Assembly (NCBI RefSeq): GCF_037039395.1
Contig: NZ_CP146242.1
Span: 3,173,001 to 3,237,000 of the forward strand
Direction: 5' to 3'
Length of the DNA stretch: 64,000 nucleotides
DNA from: Agrobacterium vitis
Lineage (GTDB): Bacteria > Pseudomonadota > Alphaproteobacteria > Rhizobiales > Rhizobiaceae
In this document: piece after piece, positions 38,746-49,623 of the stretch
Layout of the letters: the number at the start of each line of letters is the position of its first letter
Numbering within the stretch: the first letter of the stretch is position 1
The notes under the pieces: generated by a model
Database searches by the model: none
What the model was told of the DNA's origin: nothing
Seen by the model: only the letters and a program-made list of their open reading frames with translations
Translations under genes and position numbers: made by a program

Positions 38746-39573
38746 ATGAAAAAGCAAACCCATTCGCTACGAACGCAAATGTTGACCTCGCTGCGCAATC
38801 GCCGCAGCCGTCCCCTGACGTCCACCGCGGGTGGGCGGGAAGCGGAGACGCCCGGGCTTTTGGTGGCCTCCTACAATGTGCACAAATGCGTCGGCGTCGA
38901 TGGCCGGTTCGACCCGGAACGGATTGCGCATGTTATCCGCGAAATCGGTCCTGACGTGATCGCGCTTCAGGAGGCGGACCAGCGTTTTGGCGAGCGCAAC
39001 GGGCTTCTCGACCTTTCCCGCTTGCAAGGCGAAACGGGCTTAACCCGCGTCCCGGTCGCTGGCCTCACGAAAAGCCATGGCTGGCGCGGCAATGTACTGC
39101 TGTTTCGCGAAGGGGTGGTGCGGGATGTGCATCCCTTCGTGCTGCCGGGCTTGGAGCCGCGCGGCGCCGTGGTGGCGGAAATCGAACTGAGCGGCGGGCG
39201 TGAACTCAGGATCATTGCCGCCCATCTTGGCCTGTTGCGCTGGGCGCGCCGCCAGCAGGCGGATTTCATCCTGAAGCTGATGCGCGAGCGGGCCGATTGT
39301 CCGACCGTGCTGATGGGGGATTTCAACGAGTGGCGGGTCGGGCCGGGCTCGGCGCTGACCCGGCTGGAGCCGCTGTTTGGCCCGCTGCCACCGCCGGTCC
39401 CCAGCTTTCCGGCCCGGCTGCCGGTTCTGGCGCTGGACCGGATCATGACCAACCGCCCGGGCCTGATTGCCGACATGCAGGTGCATGATAGTCCGCTGGC
39501 CCGTCTCGCCTCCGACCACTTGCCGCTGAAAGCGTGGATTGATCTGGACAAGGCGGTAGAAGCTGTCGGATGA
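38746..39573 (+). CDS. endonuclease/exonuclease/phosphatase family protein
   Basis: 275 residues from ATG 38746. DNase I-like fold: ASYNVHKCVG, IALQEADQRFG (metal Glu), MGDFNEWR and ASDHLPL (catalytic His). The N-terminal ~45 residues are basic and unstructured, without a signal peptide. Such proteins next to cls genes may be phosphodiesterases for lipids or nucleic acids; substrate not deducible. Confidence 0.85.
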   Translation: MKKQTHSLRTQMLTSLRNRRSRPLTSTAGGREAETPGLLVASYNVHKCVGVDGRFDPERIAHVIREIGPDVIALQEADQRFGERNGLLDLSRLQGETGLTRVPVAGLTKSHGWRGNVLLFREGVVRDVHPFVLPGLEPRGAVVAEIELSGGRELRIIAAHLGLLRWARRQQADFILKLMRERADCPTVLMGDFNEWRVGPGSALTRLEPLFGPLPPPVPSFPARLPVLALDRIMTNRPGLIADMQVHDSPLARLASDHLPLKAWIDLDKAVEAVG

Positions 39574-39583
39574 GAGCTTCTAA

Positions 39584-41794
<2,211 letters not shown>

Positions 41795-42040
41795 AACTGA
41801 TCCTCCCGGCTATCAGGGATTGGGTATTTACCGTGTTGGAACAGGCCCCAAAATTGCTCGATCAGACTTGTTGCAATGTCCCTTGTCCGGGTGCATGTCT
41901 CTCATTGCACACAGAAAATCTGTGCCAGGGTTGCTTCCGCCGAGGGGTATCGGGACGGGGCGCCTTGAGGTTTTGATCTGTTATGCCGACTTGTAACGTC
42001 GCTCGACGGTTTTACACGGCATGTTTATCGTGGGGACATT

Positions 42041-42379
42041 ATGCGTTTATTGACAGGTTTGGTGTTTGGCGTGGCCGCTATTGCTATGGCCTCGACTGTT
42101 TCTGCGGCTTCCGGCAGCCATCGTTTTCTGTTCGTCAACAAGACCCAGTCGGCAATCGTCCGATTGACCTTCCGTTCTCTGGACGGCAAGGGCGGCAAGG
42201 TGGAGGTCTTGAACGGCCACAGTGTTGGCAAGGGCCAGAGCCGCGTTGTCTCCGTCCCTAACGATGGCACCTGCAAATATGGTGTGCTGGGCGAGATGGA
42301 GCAGGATTCCGGCTATTACGACCTGATGAGCAAGGCCGATCTTTGCAAACTTGGCCAGTTTGTGCTCAGCGCCAACTGA
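42041..42379 (+). CDS. small secreted protein of unknown function
   Basis: 112 residues; GGGGA before ATG 42041. Signal peptide MRLLTGLVFGVAAIAMASTVSA (cleavage near 22). The mature part is beta-rich (FLFVNKTQSAIVRLTFRSLD) with two cysteines (CKYGV and LCKLG), likely a periplasmic disulfide. No family recognised. Confidence 0.7.
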   Translation: MRLLTGLVFGVAAIAMASTVSAASGSHRFLFVNKTQSAIVRLTFRSLDGKGGKVEVLNGHSVGKGQSRVVSVPNDGTCKYGVLGEMEQDSGYYDLMSKADLCKLGQFVLSAN

Positions 42380-42487
42380 GTTGAGGAGCCATCTATCTCC
42401 TTGATAGTAGCCAAATCCGGATGCAAAGCCGGTTTCTGCTCTGCCAGGACACAGGGTCTGTCTGGTTCAAATTGAACCGGGCAGACT

Positions 42488-43429
42488 CTACCACTGCCGG
42501 GGCCTAACAAATTTCTGCTCCAGCACTTCGCTTCCCCACTGATTGCCGGTGCGTTCCTCGACGCAAACAAAACCGTGGCTTTCATACAGATGCCGCGCCG
42601 TCGTCAGCCCGCTGAACGTCCAAAGATGCGTTTCTTCAAAACCTTTCTCATCCGCATAAGCGAGGGCAGCGGAGAGCAATTGACCCCCGATGCCTCCGCC
42701 GCGCATGCCGTCATCGATGATGAACCATCGCAGATGGGCTGTTTTGGCTCCCAGGTCCTCGCCATCGATTGCGATGGAGCCGACGATTTCACCCGCTTGC
42801 ATGGCCAGCCAGATGGAATTTTTCGAATTCCCCAGGCGATTGCAAAAATCAGCGAGGCCAGTGGCGACAACGCATTCGAAATTGAGCCCGAAGCCTGCCA
42901 TTCGCGCATAGTAGAGCGCATGCATCTGCGTGATGCGGGCAATGAGACCCGGTCTGTAGCCTTGGACAATTTCAATTTCGGGTGCGGTCGCGTCGCCCCG
43001 ATTGGCAAGAGCCTGAACATACAGGCGAAGCCCGTCAAGAACTCTGCGATTGTCGTTGGGTCTCAATCGGTCCAGAGCATTTGAAACCTGATGACGCGCA
43101 AACGCATGAATGGTTTCGGTTCGTTTCAGCCCGCTCTCGCTCAAGCGCAGCCGCTTGATTCGAGAATCGTCCTTATCCACCTCTTCCAACAGATCGCCCG
43201 ATGAAATGAGCCTGCGGAGCATTCGGCTGACGCTTGATTTCTCAAGGCGAAGACTATGCCCAAGGTCGCGGGCGGTGATATCAGGACACGCATCAATCTC
43301 TATCAAGGCATGCACGGCTGACGGAGGAAGATCAGTTCCAGCAAAATCTCCTCCCATAAAGCCGAGTTCACGAACCAGTTGGCGCGATGAGGCGCGAATA
43401 GCTTCGACGTATGAATGGTCTTGCATCAT
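42488..43429 (-). CDS. MarR-type regulator fused to a GNAT acetyltransferase
   Basis: 313 residues. Residues ~1-145 form a MarR winged helix (ITARDLGHSLRLEKSSVSRML is the recognition region). Residues ~160-313 form a GNAT domain (DGMRGGGIGGQLLSAAL is the acetyl-CoA loop; THLWTFSGLTTARHLYESHGF the C-terminal block). This fusion is a known bifunctional class. A perfect 7-bp dyad lies 15 bp before its start and should be its own operator. Confidence 0.88.
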   Translation of the reverse strand: MMQDHSYVEAIRASSRQLVRELGFMGGDFAGTDLPPSAVHALIEIDACPDITARDLGHSLRLEKSSVSRMLRRLISSGDLLEEVDKDDSRIKRLRLSESGLKRTETIHAFARHQVSNALDRLRPNDNRRVLDGLRLYVQALANRGDATAPEIEIVQGYRPGLIARITQMHALYYARMAGFGLNFECVVATGLADFCNRLGNSKNSIWLAMQAGEIVGSIAIDGEDLGAKTAHLRWFIIDDGMRGGGIGGQLLSAALAYADEKGFEETHLWTFSGLTTARHLYESHGFVCVEERTGNQWGSEVLEQKFVRPRQW

Positions 43430-43443
43430 ACCAGTTCCATGTT

Positions 43444-43460
43444 AGTTGCATGGTGCAACT
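43444..43460. promoter_or_regulatory. perfect inverted repeat, likely MarR-GNAT operator
   Basis: AGTTGCA-TGG-TGCAACT: two 7-base arms, 3-base spacer, 15 bp before the MarR-GNAT start and ~190 bp before the divergent secreted-protein gene. Size and symmetry fit a MarR dimer. Confidence 0.7.
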
Positions 43461-43649
43461 TTATTGGCATGTGCTGTTTGCCGCAAGCATTTTTGCTTTG
43501 GAAATTTTAATTCCGGAATAGACGATTGCCCTTAAATTTTGTCGCCTTATCTCGATTGCGACATTATTGTAAAATTTCTGAACTTAGATATGGGGCCGGT
43601 TGGAGCGACGCGCAGGGCCATGCAACGCTTTTTAATGGAACAGTTTGCA

Positions 43650-44105
43650 ATGATGCACCGGTTGCTTCTTATAGGCTTGGCCAGTCTTTGTATTAATTCC
43701 GAGGTCGCGATGGCCAAGGATTTGGGTGTTGGTAACGGGTCCCAAGCGGCTGGTCGCACCTATCTTCAGAATTACAAGGACATGGTTTTGGCCACCTGCA
43801 TTTCCAATGCCTATAAAGAGGATAAGGGCGCATCGGCCGACGCGGGGAGCAGTGTGAGCGCGCTGAGGGACTGGACATATTACGATATGGACAAAAGCCC
43901 TGATGACATGAAGGCTTTGATCGAAAAATTCCTGACCAAAAATTACAGCAACCCACTCGCTGAATCGGAAGTCAAAGGTGTGAAATTCGATTTCTTGAAG
44001 TGCCTCGATCTGTATCACAGCAAGGAATTGACCGATCAGGCGAAAAAATATGTTGCGAAGCCCAACCATACTTATCGGCAGGATAATCAATCAAAAGGTG
44101 ATTGA
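43650..44105 (+). CDS. secreted protein resembling T6SS amidase immunity protein Tai4
   Basis: 151 residues from ATG 43650 (ATG 43620, 43635 and 43653 are alternatives). Signal peptide MMHRLLLIGLASLCINSEVAMA. The mature protein has the pattern I recall for the Tai4 family: YLQNYKDMVLATCISNAYK near the start, WTYYDM in the middle and KCLDLYHSKEL near the end, with paired cysteines. Tai4 proteins act in the periplasm and block the Tae4 peptidoglycan amidase. No amidase or T6SS gene is nearby, so it would be an orphan. Family call from memory. Confidence 0.6.
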   Translation: MMHRLLLIGLASLCINSEVAMAKDLGVGNGSQAAGRTYLQNYKDMVLATCISNAYKEDKGASADAGSSVSALRDWTYYDMDKSPDDMKALIEKFLTKNYSNPLAESEVKGVKFDFLKCLDLYHSKELTDQAKKYVAKPNHTYRQDNQSKGD

Positions 44106-44115
44106 GCGAATGAAA

Positions 44116-44150
44116 GGCCGCCGGGAACATGGTCCCGGCGGCCATCGTTT
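44116..44150. terminator. terminator between Tai4-like gene and amine oxidase
   Basis: GGCCGCCGGGA (44116-44126) pairs perfectly with TCCCGGCGGCC (44133-44143), then ATCGTTTTATT. It serves the plus-strand gene and lies just before the stop of the convergent oxidase. Confidence 0.85.
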
Positions 44151-46000
44151 TATTGGAAGCAGGCGCAGTCGCTGTATTTGGCCGGGTCCATGGTCCGGGC
44201 GATGGCGTTGACGGCGCAATAGGCTGAGGTGACGGAGCCTTCCTGCCAGCCGGGCAGGTAGCTCCAGGTATCGCCCGCGCAAAAGAAGCGGCCGTTCTTC
44301 TCGAAGGTGGTGATCTGCTGATAGGCTTCGTTGTCTGTCGTTGCCGTATCCGAAGCCCAGCCGCCGACCTGATGTGGCATATATTGCCAGGCAATGGAGA
44401 TGCCGCGATAGACCTGGTCGGTCTTTCCCGGATGCAGCAGGCCAAGCCCCTTGCGGGCTGTTTCAACGCGCTGGGTATTGTTCAGCTTTGCGTAGTCTAC
44501 CGCCAGCGGTCCACGGTTATAGGCGCCGGTCAGCACGCCGGTATGGGCGGTGAAATCCTCGGAAGGGTACCAGATCTGGCCGATAATATCCGTTGTCCAG
44601 GAAATACCACCATAGATTTCACTGTCGGTTTCCCAGAAACGATCTTTGCCCTGCCAACCGACCTTGATGGCGGGCGTCCAGAGATTGGGGGTCTTATCAT
44701 TCCAGTTGCCGGTCTTGGAAAAGGCTTCGAGGCCTTTGCGAAAGTCGGGCGGGACCGGATAATCGCCAATGATGGTGTTGAGCAGCGAGGGCGCCATGGT
44801 GGAAATGCAGAAATCGAACTGGGCCTGTTCGGCTTTCCGGCCAGCCGTTTCAAAGGTCACGACCACTTTTTCACCAGCGGAGGCGATCTTCGACGCTTTG
44901 GTCTTGAGCATCACCAGATGGCCGACTTTGGGGTGGCGAGGTTTGCTGCCCTTTTTCCATACGGCCGTGGTCGGAACATCCTGAAGCAGCAATTGTTGCC
45001 AGATCCGGTCCATGCCGCCAACCGGCTGCATCAAACTTGGCTGCCAGTCCGTGTTGAAACTGTTGAACAGGAAGGAGCCGGGCGTCAATTCCGGATTGGC
45101 CGTGGGATCGCCAACGAAGCCCGAATCGAGGATTTTTTCGAGCCCGATGGCGTCCCGCGTCTTTGGCGCATCGCGCCAGCCGCCGGGCAGATGGCTGAAG
45201 CCGACGCGGGTCGTTGTCTGGATCTCGCCGGTGCCTGTCAGGTCGCCGAAAACACGGTAGAGATCCTTGAGCTTTTCGCGGGTCACGGCATTGGTATCGC
45301 CCTGCAAAAGCACGCCTTCTTTCGTCACCTTGTACATCATCGCCGCCATTTCACTATAGAGGCTGAATGTGGCCTGGGCGAAGGATACCGGCACGCCGTT
45401 GTTGAAATCCTTGCTTTGCATCAGGTTGGACATCGACTGGAAGAAGTAAGGCTCCAGCGACACCCCAATTTCCTGGCATAGAGCGATCAGATTGACATGG
45501 TTGGAGGGAATGCGGCCCGGACCCGCATTCAGGTAGAGCTCGACAGGCTTGCCCGCATATTTCTTCGCGGCCCAGGCATCGTCCATGAACTGGCAAATTT
45601 GCAGGTCAGGTGCCGGACTGTCTGCTGTCTCCTGATAGCGGTCCACATACATCTCGGAAAACTCCTGGGTGCCGGGATAGTTCTTGAACCACCAGCTCTT
45701 GTAGTGCTCGTTCGTCGGCCGAACGGTCAGGCTGCGGCCGCCATAGCGGTTGTCGGCCTCGAAGACCTGAACGGAAAAGCCGCTTCGGGCCAGCGTCAAG
45801 GCAGCCGTTAACCCGGCAACGCCCGCGCCGAGGATGGCGACGCTTTTGCCTTTGCCGAAACCGGTCGGCAGATTGGGCTTGCTGGTCCGGTAGGCCGCCT
45901 GGGCGTTACTGAAACCGGTGACGAGAGACGGAGCCGCAAAAGAACCGGCCAGTGCTGTCATGCCGCGCAGCAACGTGCGGCGGGAAATCGAGTAAGACAT
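44150..46000 (-). CDS. Tat-exported flavin amine oxidase
   Basis: 616 residues from ATG 46000. Twin-arginine signal SRRTLLRGMTALAG at 6-19, so exported folded with FAD. FAD-binding AILGAGVAGLTAALTL (55-70) and FEADNRYGGRSLT; C-terminal flavin contact FFCAGDTWSYLPGWQEGSV. The layout resembles monoamine / tryptophan 2-monooxygenase-like enzymes, which deaminate amines with H2O2 release. Substrate unknown. Confidence 0.85.
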   Translation of the reverse strand: MSYSISRRTLLRGMTALAGSFAAPSLVTGFSNAQAAYRTSKPNLPTGFGKGKSVAILGAGVAGLTAALTLARSGFSVQVFEADNRYGGRSLTVRPTNEHYKSWWFKNYPGTQEFSEMYVDRYQETADSPAPDLQICQFMDDAWAAKKYAGKPVELYLNAGPGRIPSNHVNLIALCQEIGVSLEPYFFQSMSNLMQSKDFNNGVPVSFAQATFSLYSEMAAMMYKVTKEGVLLQGDTNAVTREKLKDLYRVFGDLTGTGEIQTTTRVGFSHLPGGWRDAPKTRDAIGLEKILDSGFVGDPTANPELTPGSFLFNSFNTDWQPSLMQPVGGMDRIWQQLLLQDVPTTAVWKKGSKPRHPKVGHLVMLKTKASKIASAGEKVVVTFETAGRKAEQAQFDFCISTMAPSLLNTIIGDYPVPPDFRKGLEAFSKTGNWNDKTPNLWTPAIKVGWQGKDRFWETDSEIYGGISWTTDIIGQIWYPSEDFTAHTGVLTGAYNRGPLAVDYAKLNNTQRVETARKGLGLLHPGKTDQVYRGISIAWQYMPHQVGGWASDTATTDNEAYQQITTFEKNGRFFCAGDTWSYLPGWQEGSVTSAYCAVNAIARTMDPAKYSDCACFQ

Positions 46001-46362
46001 CGCAATCCTGTCATTGAAGAGAGGTTGGCGAGCGGCCGGGAACGTCATGATTCAAGGTCGGCTCGATCGGAAAAAGAGCCCCTTCCTTCATGGAAAGGAG
46101 AATGAGATTTTCTGAGAAATTTCGAGGGTTCTCCTGCGCTCTGCGTCAAGCAAGCAGCACAAGATTGCAACCTCCGGCGGTAATCATGAGGTGTCTGAAA
46201 TTCCCCGTCAACTCTTGATGGACGGAAAGGATGGACTATTTTTGGTTGTAATATCTTATCTCGCACTTGTGTGCGGTTCTCGAAAAACCAGCCGTCAACG
46301 CAGCAGCCCGGAAATCATGTCTGATTTCCGGGCTGCTGACCTATCAAAATGGCTGGTACTCA
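46001..46362. other. intergenic region with long hairpin
   Basis: 362 bp without a credible gene. It contains a perfect 17-bp stem, 46301-46317 with 46322-46338, loop TGTC, just past the helicase stop. On the minus strand a T-run (TGGTTTTTCG) follows ~12 bases later, so it may be the helicase terminator. Confidence 0.6.
46301..46338 (-). terminator. long hairpin after the helicase gene
   Basis: CAGCAGCCCGGAAATCA pairs exactly with its complement over 17 bp with a 4-base loop. It lies 25 bp beyond the helicase stop (46363). The T-run is displaced, so terminator activity is likely but not certain. Confidence 0.6.
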
Positions 46363-48444
46363 TCAGCCTTTCGGCTTGAAGCTTTTCTTGGCGCCGCCAG
46401 CCGGGCCTTCGAACTTGCCCTTTGGCTTCCCTGCATAAGCGGGCTTGTCGCCCTTGCCTGCATAAGCGGGCTTCTCGCCCTTGCCTGCATAGGCAGGCTT
46501 GTCGCTCTTGCCCGCATAAGCTGGTTTGTCACCTCTAGGCTTGCCCGCCCAATCGGCCTTGGGCTTGTCCCAGCTGCGGGTGTCGCCAGCGGCATTGGAT
46601 TTTTTCTTGAAGGAAGACGCAGGCTTGGGGTTGCCCCAGACATCGTCATCGGCCTTGGCCAGATCGTCCTTGTAGGGGCGGCGCTCGGTGGCTTCGGCCT
46701 TGGCGGCATAGGGCTTCTTGTCGCCTTGGGCGGCGCGCGGCTTGCGTTCGGCAAAGTCGCTGTCATCGCGTGGCGGACGGGCAGCACGTTCCTTCGGCGG
46801 GGCAGAGAAATCAGGCATGCCGGGCAATTGCTTGACGATAATGCCGCGTTCCAGCGTCTTGTTGGGGCCAAGAGCCGTCAGGAACTGGTCGAGATTGGCC
46901 TGGGCAATTTCCACGAAGGTCTCTTCCGGCTGCATCTTGATCGCGCCGATTTCGTTCTTGGTGATATTGCCGTTGCGGCATAGCATCGGGATCAGCCAGC
47001 GCGGCTCGGCGCTCTGGCGGCGACCGACCGACAGCGAGAACCAGACGCTGGGGCCAAACTCGCTGCGTGGGCGCGGCGGGGTGTTGGGCTCATAGGTGTC
47101 ATTCTCGCGGCGGGGACGCTCCGCCTGGATCTTGACCTCCATCAGGTCTTCCGGAGCGGACCGGGTGCTGCGGTAGGCGCGCAGATAGGCGGCAGCGATC
47201 TTGTCGGCACCGTGGGCTTCCAGCAACCGGGCGATGGTGGTGGATTCTTCCTCGCTGATCGCCTCGCTGAACACCGGATCGGCCAGCAGGCGCTCATCGT
47301 CACGGGCAATCACTTCATCGGCGGAGGGCGGCTTGACCCAGGCGGGCTGTACATTGGCGCCGCCCAGAATACGTTCAGCCTTGCGGCGCTGACTCATCGG
47401 CACGATCAGCGCCGAGACGCCCTTGTTACCGGCGCGGCCTGTGCGGCCCGAGCGGTGCAGCAAGGTTTCGGAATTGGTTGGTAGATCGGCATGGATGACA
47501 AGCTCCAGACCGGGCAGGTCGATGCCGCGGGCCGCAACGTCGGTGGCGACGCACACACGGGCGCGGCCATCGCGCATGGCTTGCAGCGCATGGGTGCGCT
47601 CGCTCTGCGAAAGCTCGCCAGACAGGGCCACGACGGAAAAGCCGCGATTGTGCAGGCGGGCCGTCAGATGGTTGACATTGGCGCGCGTGGAACAGAACAC
47701 GATGGCGTTGCGGGCTTCATAAAAGCGCAGCGCGTTGATGATCGCGTTTTCCTTGTCGGCAGGCACGGTCAGCATGGCGCGGTATTCAATATCGATATGC
47801 TGTTTCTGTTCGGAAACAGTCTCGATACGCTTGGCATCGCGCTGATAGCTGCGGGCCAGATCGGCGATGGAGCGCGGCACGGTGGCCGAGAACATCAGGG
47901 TGCGGCGCTCGTCCGGCGATTCCTTCAGGATGAATTCCAGATCCTCGCGGAAGCCGAGATCGAGCATTTCATCGGCCTCGTCCATCACCACGGCGCGCAG
48001 GCCGGAGAGGTCGAGGGCGCGGCGGGTAATGTGGTCGCGCAAGCGGCCCGGCGTGCCGACGATGATATGCGCGCCACGTTCCAGCGCCCGGCGCTCATTG
48101 CGGATGTCCATGCCGCCAACACAGGTAGCGAAAATCGCGCCAGTGTTTTCATAGAGCCATTCCAGCTCGCGCTGCACCTGCAAGGCCAGCTCGCGGGTTG
48201 GCGCAATGCAAAGCGCCAAAGGCTTGACGGCCCGACCGAAACGGTTCTCGCTACCCAGCAGGGTTGGGGCCAGCGCCAGGCCGAAAGCCACCGTCTTGCC
48301 GGAGCCGGTCTGAGCCGAAACCAGCGCATCCCGGCCTTCGAGATCGGTATCGATCATCGCCTGCTGAACGGGGGTGAGGGTGGCATAACCACGTTTGCGC
48401 AAGGCCTCGGCAATCGCCGGGACGATGCCGTCATAATCAGTCAT
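46363..48444 (-). CDS. DEAD-box ATP-dependent RNA helicase with DbpA-type RNA-binding domain and repeat tail
   Basis: 693 residues from ATG 48444 (ATG 48453 also possible). Helicase core: AQTGSGKT (44-51), DEAD in VMDEADEMLDLGF (~152), MFSATVP, and HRSGRTGRAG. Residues ~475-555 match the DbpA/DeaD RNA-binding fold (SAEPRWLIPMLCRNGNITK). The last ~140 residues are a basic disordered tail with four near-identical KPAYAGK units at 9-residue period. Remodels structured RNA, as DeaD/CsdA does in ribosome assembly and cold. Confidence 0.92.
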   Translation of the reverse strand: MTDYDGIVPAIAEALRKRGYATLTPVQQAMIDTDLEGRDALVSAQTGSGKTVAFGLALAPTLLGSENRFGRAVKPLALCIAPTRELALQVQRELEWLYENTGAIFATCVGGMDIRNERRALERGAHIIVGTPGRLRDHITRRALDLSGLRAVVMDEADEMLDLGFREDLEFILKESPDERRTLMFSATVPRSIADLARSYQRDAKRIETVSEQKQHIDIEYRAMLTVPADKENAIINALRFYEARNAIVFCSTRANVNHLTARLHNRGFSVVALSGELSQSERTHALQAMRDGRARVCVATDVAARGIDLPGLELVIHADLPTNSETLLHRSGRTGRAGNKGVSALIVPMSQRRKAERILGGANVQPAWVKPPSADEVIARDDERLLADPVFSEAISEEESTTIARLLEAHGADKIAAAYLRAYRSTRSAPEDLMEVKIQAERPRRENDTYEPNTPPRPRSEFGPSVWFSLSVGRRQSAEPRWLIPMLCRNGNITKNEIGAIKMQPEETFVEIAQANLDQFLTALGPNKTLERGIIVKQLPGMPDFSAPPKERAARPPRDDSDFAERKPRAAQGDKKPYAAKAEATERRPYKDDLAKADDDVWGNPKPASSFKKKSNAAGDTRSWDKPKADWAGKPRGDKPAYAGKSDKPAYAGKGEKPAYAGKGDKPAYAGKPKGKFEGPAGGAKKSFKPKG
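46427..46534 (-). repeat. 27-bp tandem repeat in the helicase tail
   Basis: Four copies of a 27-bp unit coding GK-(S/G)-(D/E)-KPAYA. The copies differ by a few mostly third-position bases, so the repeat is under protein-level constraint or fairly old. Confidence 0.8.
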
Positions 48445-48618
48445 GGGGGTCATCTCTCGAAATGTCTGTCTTCAGGTCGCGCAAAAAGCACGACGCCCGC
48501 CGATTGCGGGCATGTTTGGGCTGTTCCTACCCTCCAAACCACGGAAAGTACAGGGGGACGGTGGAAAAAGGGGTGAAATGGTGAAGAGGGGCAGATCATG
48601 CCCCCATCATCCGCCGTT

Positions 48619-49225
48619 TCAAACGCGCACCCGGGCCATCGCATAGGCATCGACAAAGACGCCTGCGCGGAAAGCAAAAGCGCGGTGGGGTGCCTTCACG
48701 GATAAAGCCGAGGCGCTCATAAAGAGCGATGGCGGCGGCATTGTCGGTAAAGACCGTCAGTTCCAGGCGACGAATGTCCATCCAGTCCTCGGCAATCGCC
48801 ACCAGCTCGCCCACCAGCGCCCGGCCAATTCCACGCCCCTGATAGGCATCGTGAACGCCGATGCCGAGACTGGCTGTGTGGCTGCGGCGACCTTGGCCCT
48901 GCATGAAACCGGCATTGCCAACCACGATACCATCCATAACAGCGACTAGCGATACGCCGTTTGACTGGCGGTTTTCGATATATTTGCGGACATCCTGTTC
49001 TACTGGGTAGGGTAGGCGCAGCGTATCGGCGCGCACACCGGGCAGGCTTTGCAGGGCGGCAATGCCGACGGCATCATCAGGGGATTGGGCGCGAATGAGT
49101 AATCCATCCGGCCAGCTTGCATTTTTGGCCACAGGGGCATTTGCTGTCACAAGGGCGTTTGCGGCAAAAGAAGCATTTGCAGCAACGGGCGAGGCGGGTG
49201 GCGCAAGAGAGGCATTGTCCGGCAC
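48619..49225 (-). CDS. GNAT-family N-acetyltransferase, frameshifted near the C-terminus
   Basis: GTG 49225 is chosen as start (GGAGA 7 bases upstream). An Ala-rich leader (~40 residues) precedes the GNAT domain: acetyl-CoA loop HDAYQGRGIGRALVGEL and NAAAIALYERLGFIREGT. After that the given frame yields an Arg/Cys-rich end absent from the family. The four-base run at 48687-48690 holds one base too many: with three, the end reads HRAFAFRAGVFVDAYAM, a classical GNAT end, and stops at 48619, giving 201 residues. As given, the unrepaired frame stops at 48596. Substrate unknown. Confidence 0.82.
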
Positions 49226-49623
49226 GGCTGATCTCCAGGTGAGGCGAGGGAGCAGCGGCGCTTTCAAAACCCTGCTCTACTCGGCAGGGTTTGTGGGATG
49301 ATCGCTTTTACATCGTAACGATGTGACGACGGCCCCACGTTCCCTGCGGAACGGTGGTGTGGACGGTCATCAGATGGGTCGAGCGATTTGCGATCATGCC
49401 ATGGATTGTCCCGCACGACATGACGCATGTCAAGACATCCGGAGGCATCGATACGAAAAGACGTTTTTCTCTTCGATCTACAATTTAAACGACACATTTA
49501 TTAGCAATATTTAAATAGCTCTTCTCGAAAATTGACGGGTATATTAGCGTTCGCATCCGCTCAATCATCCAGATTGCACAGACGGCAAATGTCCTCGCTT
49601 GGCTATTGATGGAGTAAGACAGC
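49226..49623. other. divergent intergenic region, GNAT / chemoreceptor
   Basis: 398 bp with no credible gene. Contains AAACCCTGC...GCAGGGTTT (about 49267-49292), a perfect palindrome ACATCGT-A-ACGATGT (49310-49324) and an AT-rich stretch (49470-49530) that probably holds the chemoreceptor promoter. Confidence 0.55.

Noticed and set aside
41795..42040. Possible RNA gene between ligA and the small secreted protein
   Set aside because: No strong stems, no terminator and no conserved motif seen; treated as a plain leader region.
46427..46534. Possible CRISPR-like repeats
   Set aside because: The repeats are directly adjacent, in frame within a helicase gene, with no spacers.
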